19,755 nucleotides of DNA, from assembly GCA_027349615.1 (NCBI GenBank), contig DAIEML010000011.1, forward strand, positions 1 through 19,755. The letters are read 5' to 3'. Of this stretch, positions 1 through 7,754 are shown one piece after another. The position numbers and the translations under genes were made by a program. The notes beneath the pieces are model-generated. The model made no database searches. It was not told the DNA's origin and saw only the letters and a list, made by a program, of their open reading frames with translations. Numbering within the stretch: the first letter of the stretch is position 1; each line of letters begins with the position of its first letter. The DNA is from Ignavibacteriales bacterium (GTDB lineage: Bacteria > Bacteroidota > Ignavibacteria > Ignavibacteriales > Ignavibacteriaceae).

Positions 1-1596
1 GATAAGTTCTCGCATACCAACGCCAATCCATGCCGCATAAACGAATAGCGCACCGGGATAAAAATAAAATCTATCACGCGGCTGAGGCTGCTGCTGGTTT
101 TGGTAAAACGCGATTAGGTAGCCCATGAAGATAAACAATATTAACCAAGCCGATGCCATCTTCCAATCTTTTTTGAAAAGGAAATACAAACCAATTAATC
201 CCATCAAGAAAGGAATTCCATAAAGTTGTTTCCACGTGGAAGGTGAATCTTGAATTGTAGAAGTTTTGCCAATATAATTCCAATATAAATATCTGTTGAA
301 CATGTGGTCGATTTGGTAGCGCCATAAGAAATCAAGATCGCTGCTGTAGTTTGTATAAATCCCTTGTTGATGGGGCTCAGCAGAAAATCTTCTTTCGAAA
401 ATTGGAAAATCTCCATACTGTTCACGATCGAGATAATACATTAATTTCTTAAAATTGTCCGGCCAATTTTCATTCATTGGAGGATTTTGATTAGAACGAA
501 TAATTATCGTAGCGTAAGTTGTAAATCCTAGAAGCGTAAATAATAAAGCCGTAGATGCAAGATTTAATAAGCTCTTTTTATTCTTTGACGACCAATAAAT
601 TACATATAAAACTATTCCTAGAATAGCTATTAAGAAAAATATGTTGGTAACAATACCGCTGCCGCCAATTGCAAGTAGTAATCCTGGAAATCCTTTAACT
701 ACTCCCGGATAAGCAAGAAGTAAAATTATTCCGGCAAAAATCAGAGGAATGTAGAAAGAATCTCTATGAAATATTTTTTTCCAAAAAGCGCCGACGTATA
801 AAGCAGATATGCCAATCATTATCCAGACGAATTTTGAATCAAATGCTTTATATTGTTCTGGTGTAGGAGGAGTTGTACCCGTTTGAGAACTCCACAGACC
901 AATTGCAACAACTAGAATAATTCCAAGATGAATTAAAAATATGTAAGCAGTTTTTTTGTAAGCTTCATCGTCGGTAACATATTTTTTCATCACAATTACA
1001 AAAACGAAAGTAAAAATTGCAAGCACACTCATCAAATGGACACCGAATGAAAGTCCAATTAAATAAGCCATAAGAACAATATACTTTTCGCTTCCAGCTT
1101 CTGTGGCATGTTCATTCCAAATCATCATTAACCAAACAACTAAAGAAAAGAGAAGAGTGCTGAGTGAGAAGTAATTTGATTCAACAGCATTGAACCAGAA
1201 AGTATCGCAAAATGCGAAAGCAAGTGCGCCAATTAATGCAGAGATGTAGGTAATAATTGCATCGCTGGTATTTTTGTAATCTTTTCCTCTGTAGGATTCT
1301 ATTAATTTTATTATTACTAAGTACAAAATTAAAATTGAAAAAGAACCGGCAAGAACTGAAACGGTATTTATTCTGAATCCAATATTTGAAGCAAACGGAA
1401 TCATTGAAAAGAATCTGCCGATTATCAACCAGAGCGGGCCTCCGGGTGGATGCGGAACCATCATTGAATAAGAAGCAGCGGATATTTCACCTGGATCCCA
1501 AAATGACACTGACGGCTGCACTGTTAAAAATAAAATAACGGTGGTTAATAGGAATACAAATGCACCTATTATCCTACGAGCTAATTTTACAGTCAT
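1..1596 (-). CDS. DUF2723 (GT117/TMEM260-like) polytopic membrane protein, C-terminus cut by window edge
   Basis: The reading frame is open from an ATG at 1596 to base 1, giving 532 codons with no stop, so the C-terminus lies outside the window. After a basic N-terminus and one hydrophobic helix (residues about 9-28) comes WDPGE at 33-37 followed by HPPG at 49-52. That pairing is the hallmark of the DUF2723 family, which resembles protein O-mannosyltransferases such as TMEM260. The motif FWFNAVESNYFSLS at about 133-146 is a second family signature. Many further hydrophobic segments follow, so this is an inner-membrane protein. The acidic DPGE and the HPPG loop probably form part of the lipid-linked sugar site, by analogy with other GT-C enzymes (inference). 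A weak AAGG lies about 11 bases before the ATG. Family assignment is confident; the substrate is unknown. Confidence 0.88.
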   Translation of the reverse strand, partial: MTVKLARRIIGAFVFLLTTVILFLTVQPSVSFWDPGEISAASYSMMVPHPPGGPLWLIIGRFFSMIPFASNIGFRINTVSVLAGSFSILILYLVIIKLIESYRGKDYKNTSDAIITYISALIGALAFAFCDTFWFNAVESNYFSLSTLLFSLVVWLMMIWNEHATEAGSEKYIVLMAYLIGLSFGVHLMSVLAIFTFVFVIVMKKYVTDDEAYKKTAYIFLIHLGIILVVAIGLWSSQTGTTPPTPEQYKAFDSKFVWIMIGISALYVGAFWKKIFHRDSFYIPLIFAGIILLLAYPGVVKGFPGLLLAIGGSGIVTNIFFLIAILGIVLYVIYWSSKNKKSLLNLASTALLFTLLGFTTYATIIIRSNQNPPMNENWPDNFKKLMYYLDREQYGDFPIFERRFSAEPHQQGIYTNYSSDLDFLWRYQIDHMFNRYLYWNYIGKTSTIQDSPSTWKQLYGIPFLMGLIGLYFLFKKDWKMASAWLILFIFMGYLIAFYQNQQQPQPRDRFYFYPGALFVYAAWIGVGMRELI

Positions 1597-1761
1597 ATAT
1601 TTTATACCTTAATAAGAATGAAAAATTATTGGAAAACCCTGAGTAAACTTATTGAAATTAGATGAATTATTCACTATTAAGAGCAACATAATTTAAAAAA
1701 CCATATAGTATTTTGACGAAAATTCTCAATTTCTGTTCGGTTTATTAGGACAAATTTTTTA

Positions 1762-1769
1762 TATCTTTG
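1762..1769 (+). promoter_or_regulatory. Bacteroidetes-type -7 element for the FKBP gene
   Basis: TATCTTTG matches TAnnTTTG, the -7 consensus of Bacteroidetes sigma factors. A one-mismatch -33 element (TTCG at 1736-1739) lies 22 bases upstream, within the accepted 17-23 range. This would start the mRNA roughly 20 bases before the Shine-Dalgarno sequence TAAGGAGAA at 1781-1789. The assignment is by motif only. Confidence 0.5.
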
Positions 1770-1794
1770 CATCTAAATTTTAAGGAGAACAATT

Positions 1795-2580
1795 TTGAAT
1801 ATAAATTTTTTGGTCATGTTATCGTTAATGTTAATTCCAATAATCACTTTTGCACAAACTGATCCAGCTCCGCAAGATACAATTACTACTTCATCAGGAT
1901 TAAAATATATTATTTTACAAAAAGGAAATGGAATTCAAGCAGTTGATGGAAAGGAAGTTGCTGTTAATTATATTGGTACGCTTTCTAATGGAAAAGAATT
2001 TGATAATTCATATAAAAGAGGAAAACCGTTTAAATTTATTCTAGGTAAAAGCCAGGTAATTAAAGGTTGGGATGAGGGAATAGCTTTAATGCATATTGGA
2101 GATAAGTTTAAATTAATAATTCCACCGCAGCTCGGGTATGGAGAACAAGGCGCCGGAAATGTTATTCCGCCAAATTCAACATTAATATTTGAAACAGAAC
2201 TGATGAGCGTAGAAGAGCCAAAATTATCATTAGCTGATACTTTGCTTACAACTATTTTTGAAAAAGGAATTGACTCTGCTGCTGCTCAATATCATGAGTT
2301 ATATAAAACTCAAAAAGATAAATATGACTTTGACGAAGACAAAATTAATTTTCTTGCGTACAGACTTTTGAAAAACAATATGGCGGATTATGCAATCGCA
2401 ATACTCAAATTGAATAGTGAAACTTATCCTAATTCATCAAACATATATGATGTACTTGGAGAAGCTTATTTGATTAAAGGCGACAAAGAATCGGCAATTC
2501 AAAATTTTGATAAAGCATTGAAATTAAATCCACAGGATACCAATGCCGAAGATATGCTTAAGAAGTTAAAAGCAAATTGA
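1795..2580 (+). CDS. Secreted FKBP-type peptidyl-prolyl isomerase with C-terminal TPR module
   Basis: This protein probably catalyses prolyl cis-trans isomerisation in the periplasm or at the envelope. A signal peptide covers about residues 1-20, with cleavage near TFA-QT. The FKBP domain spans about 33-140 and keeps the active-site set: Y59, F69-D70, F79, V88-I89, W92, Y115 and F132, including the VIKGWDEG and LGYG motifs. Residues about 145-256 form a helical tail with TPR repeats (YDVLGEAYLIKGD, ALKLNP). The start is TTG at 1795, chosen because AAGGAG at 1782-1787 sits 7 bases upstream; an in-frame ATG at 1816 would shorten the signal peptide and lacks such a site. The gene stands alone, divergent from the DUF2723 gene and convergent with the serine hydrolase. 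The tail belongs to a type usually found on serine hydrolases, which is unusual here. Confidence 0.93.
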   Translation: MNINFLVMLSLMLIPIITFAQTDPAPQDTITTSSGLKYIILQKGNGIQAVDGKEVAVNYIGTLSNGKEFDNSYKRGKPFKFILGKSQVIKGWDEGIALMHIGDKFKLIIPPQLGYGEQGAGNVIPPNSTLIFETELMSVEEPKLSLADTLLTTIFEKGIDSAAAQYHELYKTQKDKYDFDEDKINFLAYRLLKNNMADYAIAILKLNSETYPNSSNIYDVLGEAYLIKGDKESAIQNFDKALKLNPQDTNAEDMLKKLKAN

Positions 2581-2602
2581 GTGAATTATAATTTTTGGAG
2601 GT

Positions 2603-2657
2603 AAATGGAATATTGAAAATCCAGAGAAAATAAATCTAAGATTTTAATATTCCATTT
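2603..2657. terminator. Long inverted repeat between convergent genes, probable bidirectional terminator
   Basis: The arms AAATGGAATATT (2603-2614) and AATATTCCATTT (2646-2657) are perfect complements. Pairing continues inward for five more base pairs (AAAAT with ATTTT) with one bulged G at 2615, leaving a 20-base loop. The element sits between the FKBP stop and the stop of the serine hydrolase, where a shared terminator is expected. There is no clean U-run on either side, so it may act as an mRNA 3' stem-loop or a weak terminator. Confidence 0.5.
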
Positions 2658-2679
2658 CATTAAAAAGCTATTGCTTAAT

Positions 2680-3795
2680 TTATTGATTGAAAAATATTTT
2701 TGCTATTCTTTCGGGTACCGCTAAATCCTCACCGGAATTCGAAAGAACTATATAACTAAATTGTAATTTCGGAATTCTAAAAATTAAATTCCTAAAACCA
2801 TCAAGTGCGCCGTTATGAAATAAATAATTAATCCCTTTTAGCTTTCCCTTTTTGAAACTTCCAATCATCCATCCAAAGCCATAATTAATTTCTTTTCCGT
2901 CAAACAATTTTTGATTTGTAAATGCTTCAGCTAAAGTTGATTGCTTTACAAGTTTGGTTGTATACAAACTTTGATCCCATTTAAATAAATCATTCGTATT
3001 AGAAAATATTCCACCTGCGCCGGTTGTAAATTGATCGTAATCGTCTTTAATATAAATTCCAGTACTATCTTTTATGTAACCGATTGCCCGGTTGGGAATT
3101 TTAAAATAGTTAGTTGGAGTGCAAACTAATGTTTTATTCATTCTGATCTTTGCAAAAATATTTTTCTTCATAAATTCAGCAAAAGTTTGATTTGAAATTT
3201 TTTCAACAATCATTGATAAAAGAACATAACCAGAATTACTGTATTCATATTTTGTTCCGGATGGAAAATTTAAGCTGTCTTGTTTTAGCAGCAATTGCCA
3301 AACGTCTTTATTCGAAATTCCATAAAAATTATGACTATAACCAAGCAAGGAATAATAATCTGGGACTCCGGATGTATGAGTTAAAAGATTTCTTATGGTA
3401 ATATCTTTCCCGTAAGAAGGGAAGTCCGGTAAATATTTTTGAATTTTATCATCAAAATTTAGTTTCCCGCGATCATGTAAAATCATTATTGCCAAAGCAG
3501 TAAATTCTTTTGAAACTGATGCAAGATAAAAGTTTGTGTTGGGGGTAATCTTCTTTTTACTTTGCAAATTTTCAAAGCCAAATCCTTTATTATAAATTTT
3601 GTTTCCATTTTTGATGACCATAACTGCAAAACCTGGCAAATCCTTTCCGGATTTGGATGAAATTAATGAATCGAGTTTAAGAGAAGCTATTTTAATTTGC
3701 TCTTTTGTTAGATTAAAACTTGATTGAGCTTTGCTAACTTGGAGGATTGATAGAACAAAAACAATGTTAAGTAAAAGATAACTTTTCAATTTCAT
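2680..3795 (-). CDS. Secreted serine hydrolase, CubicO / class C beta-lactamase family
   Basis: This is a member of the beta-lactamase/penicillin-binding-protein-like superfamily (PF00144), which includes esterases, D-peptidases and beta-lactamases; substrate cannot be told from sequence. A signal peptide covers about residues 1-23 (cleavage near SKA-QS). The three active-site motifs are intact: SxxK at S93-K96 (SVSK), YxN at Y185-N187 (YSN), and an H327-N328-G329 motif replacing KTG, typical of the CubicO branch. The length of 371 residues is normal for a single catalytic domain. The start is ATG at 3795 with AAAGG about 7 bases upstream. It is convergent with the FKBP gene and divergent from the helicase, so probably monocistronic. 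A true beta-lactamase is unlikely given HNG in place of KTG. Confidence 0.92.
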   Translation of the reverse strand: MKLKSYLLLNIVFVLSILQVSKAQSSFNLTKEQIKIASLKLDSLISSKSGKDLPGFAVMVIKNGNKIYNKGFGFENLQSKKKITPNTNFYLASVSKEFTALAIMILHDRGKLNFDDKIQKYLPDFPSYGKDITIRNLLTHTSGVPDYYSLLGYSHNFYGISNKDVWQLLLKQDSLNFPSGTKYEYSNSGYVLLSMIVEKISNQTFAEFMKKNIFAKIRMNKTLVCTPTNYFKIPNRAIGYIKDSTGIYIKDDYDQFTTGAGGIFSNTNDLFKWDQSLYTTKLVKQSTLAEAFTNQKLFDGKEINYGFGWMIGSFKKGKLKGINYLFHNGALDGFRNLIFRIPKLQFSYIVLSNSGEDLAVPERIAKIFFNQ

Positions 3796-3955
3796 TTTAA
3801 ACCTTTAGGTGAATGAAAAAACGATTTAACAGAATACTGAAAATATAAGTACTTAGTTTTGTTGAGTTTTACTTCACAGAATTAAGATCGATAACCTAAG
3901 TAGTTTTTCTTATATTTACCAATGTTAAATTTATTAGAATTTTGGAAAAAATATT

Positions 3956-5506
3956 TTGGTAAAAAAATTATTTAAATACGTAAAAGAAAAGATCAAAAAT
4001 TTATCATCTGATAAAAAAAAGAAAATTACAAAAACTTCAGATCATAAGATTGAGCAAAGCAAGAAAGAATCAGTTGAAACTAAAGCTGAACAGCCATTAA
4101 CTAAAAAACATCCGGTAAATAGACCTCAGCAGAATAAAAACAAAAAAGAATTCAATATAACTGAAGTAAAAGCTCATCCAATTAGAAAGCCGAATCAGTA
4201 CAAAAATAATTTAGATGAAAAACCTGAAACTGATTCGTTTAAAAAAAATAGGACTAAAAAAGATTTAAAAGTTTTTGAAGATTGGGACATTTCGAAATAT
4301 CAAGTTGAGGTTCAAGAAGGTAAAACAAGATTTCACGATTTAAATTTGCCTAACCAAATTATGCATGCGATTGCAGATTTAGGTTTTCAATATTGTACTC
4401 CCATTCAAAAAGAAATTTTAACACCGGCTTTGACTGGAAAAGATGCTACTGGACGCGCTCAAACCGGCACCGGCAAAACGGCAGCTTTTTTAATTACAAT
4501 ATTAAATAAATATTTAAAAGAAAAATCATCTTCCTCAAGAAGACCAGGCGTTCCGAAAGCATTGATATTAGCTCCGACGAGAGAATTAGTAATTCAAATT
4601 GCTAATGACGCAAAGTTGTTATCAAAGTACATAAAAATTAATATTGTTGAAATTTTTGGCGGTATGGATTACAATAAACAAAGAATCAAATTAAGAAAAG
4701 GCCCAGTCGATATAATTGTGGCGACACCGGGAAGATTATTAGACTTTATGCATAAGAAAGATGTTTATCTTGGAAATGTAGAAGTATTAGTAATTGATGA
4801 AGCAGATAGAATGCTGGACATGGGCTTTATACCTGACGTTAGAAAAATTATTCAAAACACTCCGCCCAAAATTAAACGCCAAACACTTTTGTTTAGTGCA
4901 ACTTTAAGCAGCCAAGTGAAAAGACTTTCTTCAAATTGGACAAAAGATGCGATCAATGTTGAAATAAATCCGGAAAAAACTGCCGGAGAAAATATTGAGC
5001 AAATAGTTTATATTACTTCAAATGATGAAAAATTTTCTCTTCTTTTTAATATTATAACAAAACAAAAATTGGAACGGATTATCGTCTTTACAAACAGAAG
5101 AGATGAAGCAAAAAACCTTGATGGTTTGCTTACTAAATATGGAATCAGCTGCAAATTAATTTCCGGCGAAGTTGATCAACGGTTAAGATTAAAAACTTTA
5201 GATGATTTTAAAGCTGGAAATATTAGAGTGCTGGTTGCGACTGATGTTGCGGGGCGCGGTATTCATGTTGAAAACATAAGTCATGTAATTAATTATACTC
5301 TTCCTGAAGATCCTGAGGATTACGTACATCGCATTGGCAGAACCGGAAGAGCCGGAGCTGAAGGAACTTCAATCAGCTTTGCATCCGAAGATGATTCGTT
5401 TAATATTCCGGCAATAGAAAAATTTATTGGTAATAAATTAAATTGTATTTATCCACCAGAAGAGCTTTTGGAAAAGGTGAAATCTCAAACAGTTAAGGCT
5501 GAATAA
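3956..5506 (+). CDS. DEAD-box ATP-dependent RNA helicase with basic N-terminal extension
   Basis: This is an RNA-unwinding ATPase of the RhlE/RhlB type, probably acting in ribosome assembly or mRNA decay. The motifs run in order: Q motif (about 126-151, with Q151), Walker A AQTGTGKT at 168-175, PTREL at 207-211, TPGR at 257-260, DEAD at 281-284, SAT at 314-316, ATDVAGRG at 428-435 and HRIGRTGR at 458-465. All look functional. Residues 1 to about 108 are low-complexity and lysine-rich, probably a disordered RNA-binding tail; the conserved core starts near 125. The best start is TTG at 3956, since the in-frame sequence upstream offers no better choice and only a weak GGA precedes it, so the exact N-terminus is uncertain. 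An A8 run lies in the tail at 4013-4020. The 3' end overlaps the convergent hydrolase gene by 14 bases. Confidence 0.93.
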   Translation: MVKKLFKYVKEKIKNLSSDKKKKITKTSDHKIEQSKKESVETKAEQPLTKKHPVNRPQQNKNKKEFNITEVKAHPIRKPNQYKNNLDEKPETDSFKKNRTKKDLKVFEDWDISKYQVEVQEGKTRFHDLNLPNQIMHAIADLGFQYCTPIQKEILTPALTGKDATGRAQTGTGKTAAFLITILNKYLKEKSSSSRRPGVPKALILAPTRELVIQIANDAKLLSKYIKINIVEIFGGMDYNKQRIKLRKGPVDIIVATPGRLLDFMHKKDVYLGNVEVLVIDEADRMLDMGFIPDVRKIIQNTPPKIKRQTLLFSATLSSQVKRLSSNWTKDAINVEINPEKTAGENIEQIVYITSNDEKFSLLFNIITKQKLERIIVFTNRRDEAKNLDGLLTKYGISCKLISGEVDQRLRLKTLDDFKAGNIRVLVATDVAGRGIHVENISHVINYTLPEDPEDYVHRIGRTGRAGAEGTSISFASEDDSFNIPAIEKFIGNKLNCIYPPEELLEKVKSQTVKAE

Positions 5507-6545
5507 ATTGTGAATACGCTCGAGGCCCCCAAAATTCGTAGCCAAGATTTTCATATTTAGTTCCAGAAACGATACTTTCAATAAATCCATTTTTTTCGAC
5601 TAAAACCGTGTGCCACATTAAATGGTCAGGATTAGATTTTAGAAAAAATCTTACTCTTCCTTTTAGAGCAGAAAATTTTTTAAACAATGTATCAGAATCA
5701 TTTTCAAAATTTAATTTCTTAGATAAGAATTCTTCCATTAACGTTGTTCTATAATATGTGCCGCCATTCAGAGTTCCAATATTTTTGCCGTCAATAATAA
5801 CATCTCTGTCATCGTAAGCAATTGCACAAAGATAATGATCAGTACTAGCTTTTATCCAATTTAATAATTTACTGCCATGATTTAAGCTGTCAGAATAATC
5901 ATATTCACTATCTAGAAAAGAAATTCTTTTAATTTGATTTGGAATTTTTGAAACGCTATTTAAATAACCGAATATAAAACTGCCTCCGCCGCTGTGTCCG
6001 TCAAGAACAATTTCAGTATTAAAATTATTAAACAAATTTTTAACTGAATCAACAACATTTCGAATAACTAAATCGCCGCCTGGATGCCGCATTCTCCACC
6101 ACGGCCAGCTTAACTCTTTAGTTTCTAAATAAACGACAACAATATTTATATCTTTAATTTCATTTCTCAAAAAGCGAACTTGTGCCCCAATATGCTGTAT
6201 ATCATAATGCCAATCCATTCCTTTCTGCATTTGTTTTCCAATTGTTTCTTCAATTGTATTCATATTAGGAAGAGCATAAAATACTAACATCACTTTCTTA
6301 TTAGGATCAAAATATTCAGTTGAAGGTGCATTTATTTCAATTCTAATTTCAGGTTCGTAATTAAATGTTAAAATTTGTTCATCGAGGTACGAACTTGTTG
6401 TAAAACCTTTTAAACGAACTTCATTGTATGATTTTTTTTGTTCTTTTATTTTTGCAATTGTAAAACAATTTGATGACGAAATTGCAAGCAAAATCCCAAT
6501 TAGTAATATTTTGGATTTAATTTTCAAATAACTCATTCTTTTCAT
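5493..6545 (-). CDS. Secreted alpha/beta-hydrolase-fold protein of unknown substrate
   Basis: I do not recognise a named family. An N-terminal hydrophobic segment (about residues 10-26) suggests Sec export. The body shows an alpha/beta hydrolase pattern: a beta strand VMLVFYALPN at 85-94 that could supply the oxyanion region, the nucleophile elbow G183-H184-S185-G186-G187, a following strand with acidic residues (ISFLDSEYDY, D212 or D216), and a late histidine in DHLMWHTV (H308 or H312). A catalytic triad of S185, an Asp and a His is therefore plausible. The stretch DWHYDIQHIGAQVRFLR (111-127) looks like a conserved family feature rich in His and Trp. Two starts are possible, ATG at 6545 and ATG at 6536, both without a strong Shine-Dalgarno. 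It is divergent from the serine protease gene. Fold assignment is fairly sure; function is not. Confidence 0.75.
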   Translation of the reverse strand: MKRMSYLKIKSKILLIGILLAISSSNCFTIAKIKEQKKSYNEVRLKGFTTSSYLDEQILTFNYEPEIRIEINAPSTEYFDPNKKVMLVFYALPNMNTIEETIGKQMQKGMDWHYDIQHIGAQVRFLRNEIKDINIVVVYLETKELSWPWWRMRHPGGDLVIRNVVDSVKNLFNNFNTEIVLDGHSGGGSFIFGYLNSVSKIPNQIKRISFLDSEYDYSDSLNHGSKLLNWIKASTDHYLCAIAYDDRDVIIDGKNIGTLNGGTYYRTTLMEEFLSKKLNFENDSDTLFKKFSALKGRVRFFLKSNPDHLMWHTVLVEKNGFIESIVSGTKYENLGYEFWGPRAYSQFIQP

Positions 6546-6688
6546 TTAATTATAACTTTGATGCATTTAATATAATAAGAAGTTCATTTAATATTTCTTG
6601 TGTAAAATAAAAAAAAAGTTTATTCTTATTATTAAGGTTTCCAGGTATCTTCAAAAACAACAGCATTTCTCAAAAACGAGGTGAAACC

Positions 6689-7735
6689 ATGTATTACTCG
6701 GTACTTAAGAAATTTGCGGTAACTGCTTTTATATTAATAAATTTTTCATGTACTTCAGTTATTTATAAAAATATAATTCCTTCTTCTAATAAGAAAAATT
6801 ATGATAGCGAATTTCCATATAATGATGGTTCAAAACAATTAGAAGAAATTGGCAACTCAATTTATCGAGTTAACAGCCTCGCATTTTATAAAGCATATGT
6901 TTTTGATGAAGACAGCAAAATAAAATTGAAAGATTTAAACGATGATGTAATTAAAAATCGATCAATAAAAACTACATATATGGATAAATCTAGTTCGGGT
7001 ACAAGCACCTTGATATATAGCTTGAATGGAACAGTTGCATTATTAACTTGCGCGCATGTAATTGATTTTCCAGATACAATTGTATCGTATTATTCCGACA
7101 AGCAAGGTACGTTTTCAGATAACGTTCAAAGTATAGCTTTTATGAGCAGAAGATTTATTTACGTTGCCGGATTTCCGGAAGGAAGTGAAGTGAACGAAAT
7201 TTTGTCGGACAAATCTTTGGATGTTACAATTATCGGAAATAGTTATAGTTCAAAGTTTGAAAGATTATTCCATGTTTTTAATTATCCATTCGGTAAAGCA
7301 AAAGAACTTTCGTGGGGAAATTTTGTTTATGTTTTTGGTTTCCCATTAAATTATAAAATGATTTCCAATGCAATTGTCAGCAATCCGAATTATGATCGCT
7401 CAGGTTCCTTTTTTATTGATGCAGTTGTAAACAGAGGCTATAGCGGCGGACTTGTATTGGCGGTTAAAAACGGCATTCCAAATTTCGAGTTAGTCGGTAT
7501 TATAGAATGGGTTCCAGAAGAAAATGAAAATATTTTAGAACCGGCGCCGCTTGAAGAATCAATAAAATACAATCCGCTTGTTCCGTATAAAGGTGATATT
7601 TTTGTTAAACAACAGAAACTTCTTAGATATGGAATAACAAAAGTTATTCCCATGGAATCTATTGAAGATTTTTTGATTAAGAATAAAGATTTCTTTATTC
7701 ACAACGGATATTATTTCAGTATTTATAAAAACTAA
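6689..7735 (+). CDS. Exported trypsin-like serine protease, possible lipoprotein
   Basis: This is a chymotrypsin-fold (S1-like) peptidase. The catalytic triad can be placed at H123 (TCAHVID), D178 (KSLDVTII) and S252 in the G250-Y251-S252-G253-G254 loop. The N-terminus has a hydrophobic segment ending in INFSC, so C21 could be lipidated, although the -3 residue is Asn instead of the usual Leu; otherwise a plain signal peptide or anchor is present. No PDZ domain is seen after the protease domain, unlike DegP/HtrA; the last 70 or so residues match nothing I know. The start is ATG at 6689 with GAGGTG at 6678-6683, a good site. The gene is divergent from the alpha/beta hydrolase and convergent with the histidine kinase, and its stop codon lies inside the terminator hairpin. 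The triad is convincing; the substrate is unknown. Confidence 0.82.
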   Translation: MYYSVLKKFAVTAFILINFSCTSVIYKNIIPSSNKKNYDSEFPYNDGSKQLEEIGNSIYRVNSLAFYKAYVFDEDSKIKLKDLNDDVIKNRSIKTTYMDKSSSGTSTLIYSLNGTVALLTCAHVIDFPDTIVSYYSDKQGTFSDNVQSIAFMSRRFIYVAGFPEGSEVNEILSDKSLDVTIIGNSYSSKFERLFHVFNYPFGKAKELSWGNFVYVFGFPLNYKMISNAIVSNPNYDRSGSFFIDAVVNRGYSGGLVLAVKNGIPNFELVGIIEWVPEENENILEPAPLEESIKYNPLVPYKGDIFVKQQKLLRYGITKVIPMESIEDFLIKNKDFFIHNGYYFSIYKN

Positions 7736-7754
7736 AATTAAAATTTTAGTTTTT
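7727..7754. terminator. Bidirectional intrinsic terminator overlapping two stop codons
   Basis: AAAAACTAAAATT (7727-7739) and AATTTTAGTTTTT (7742-7754) form a perfect 13-bp inverted repeat around two bases. Each strand ends in five U residues in the transcript. The stem includes the TAA of the protease (7733-7735) and most of the TAA of the histidine kinase (7753-7755). Only one G-C pair is present, so the stem is weak in energy, but the symmetry and position between convergent genes support a shared terminator. Confidence 0.7.

Noticed and set aside
74..425. Short minus-strand frames within the left-edge gene
   Set aside because: They overlap the DUF2723 frame, which runs open from 1596 to base 1 with family motifs and explains this sequence.
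4013..4020. A8 run in the helicase N-terminal tail as a slippage site
   Set aside because: It is near the start of a lysine-rich tail where A runs are expected, and a shift there would only abolish the protein.
6465..6470. Cysteine near residue 27 of the alpha/beta hydrolase as a lipobox
   Set aside because: SSSNC lacks the hydrophobic -3 and small -1 residues needed.
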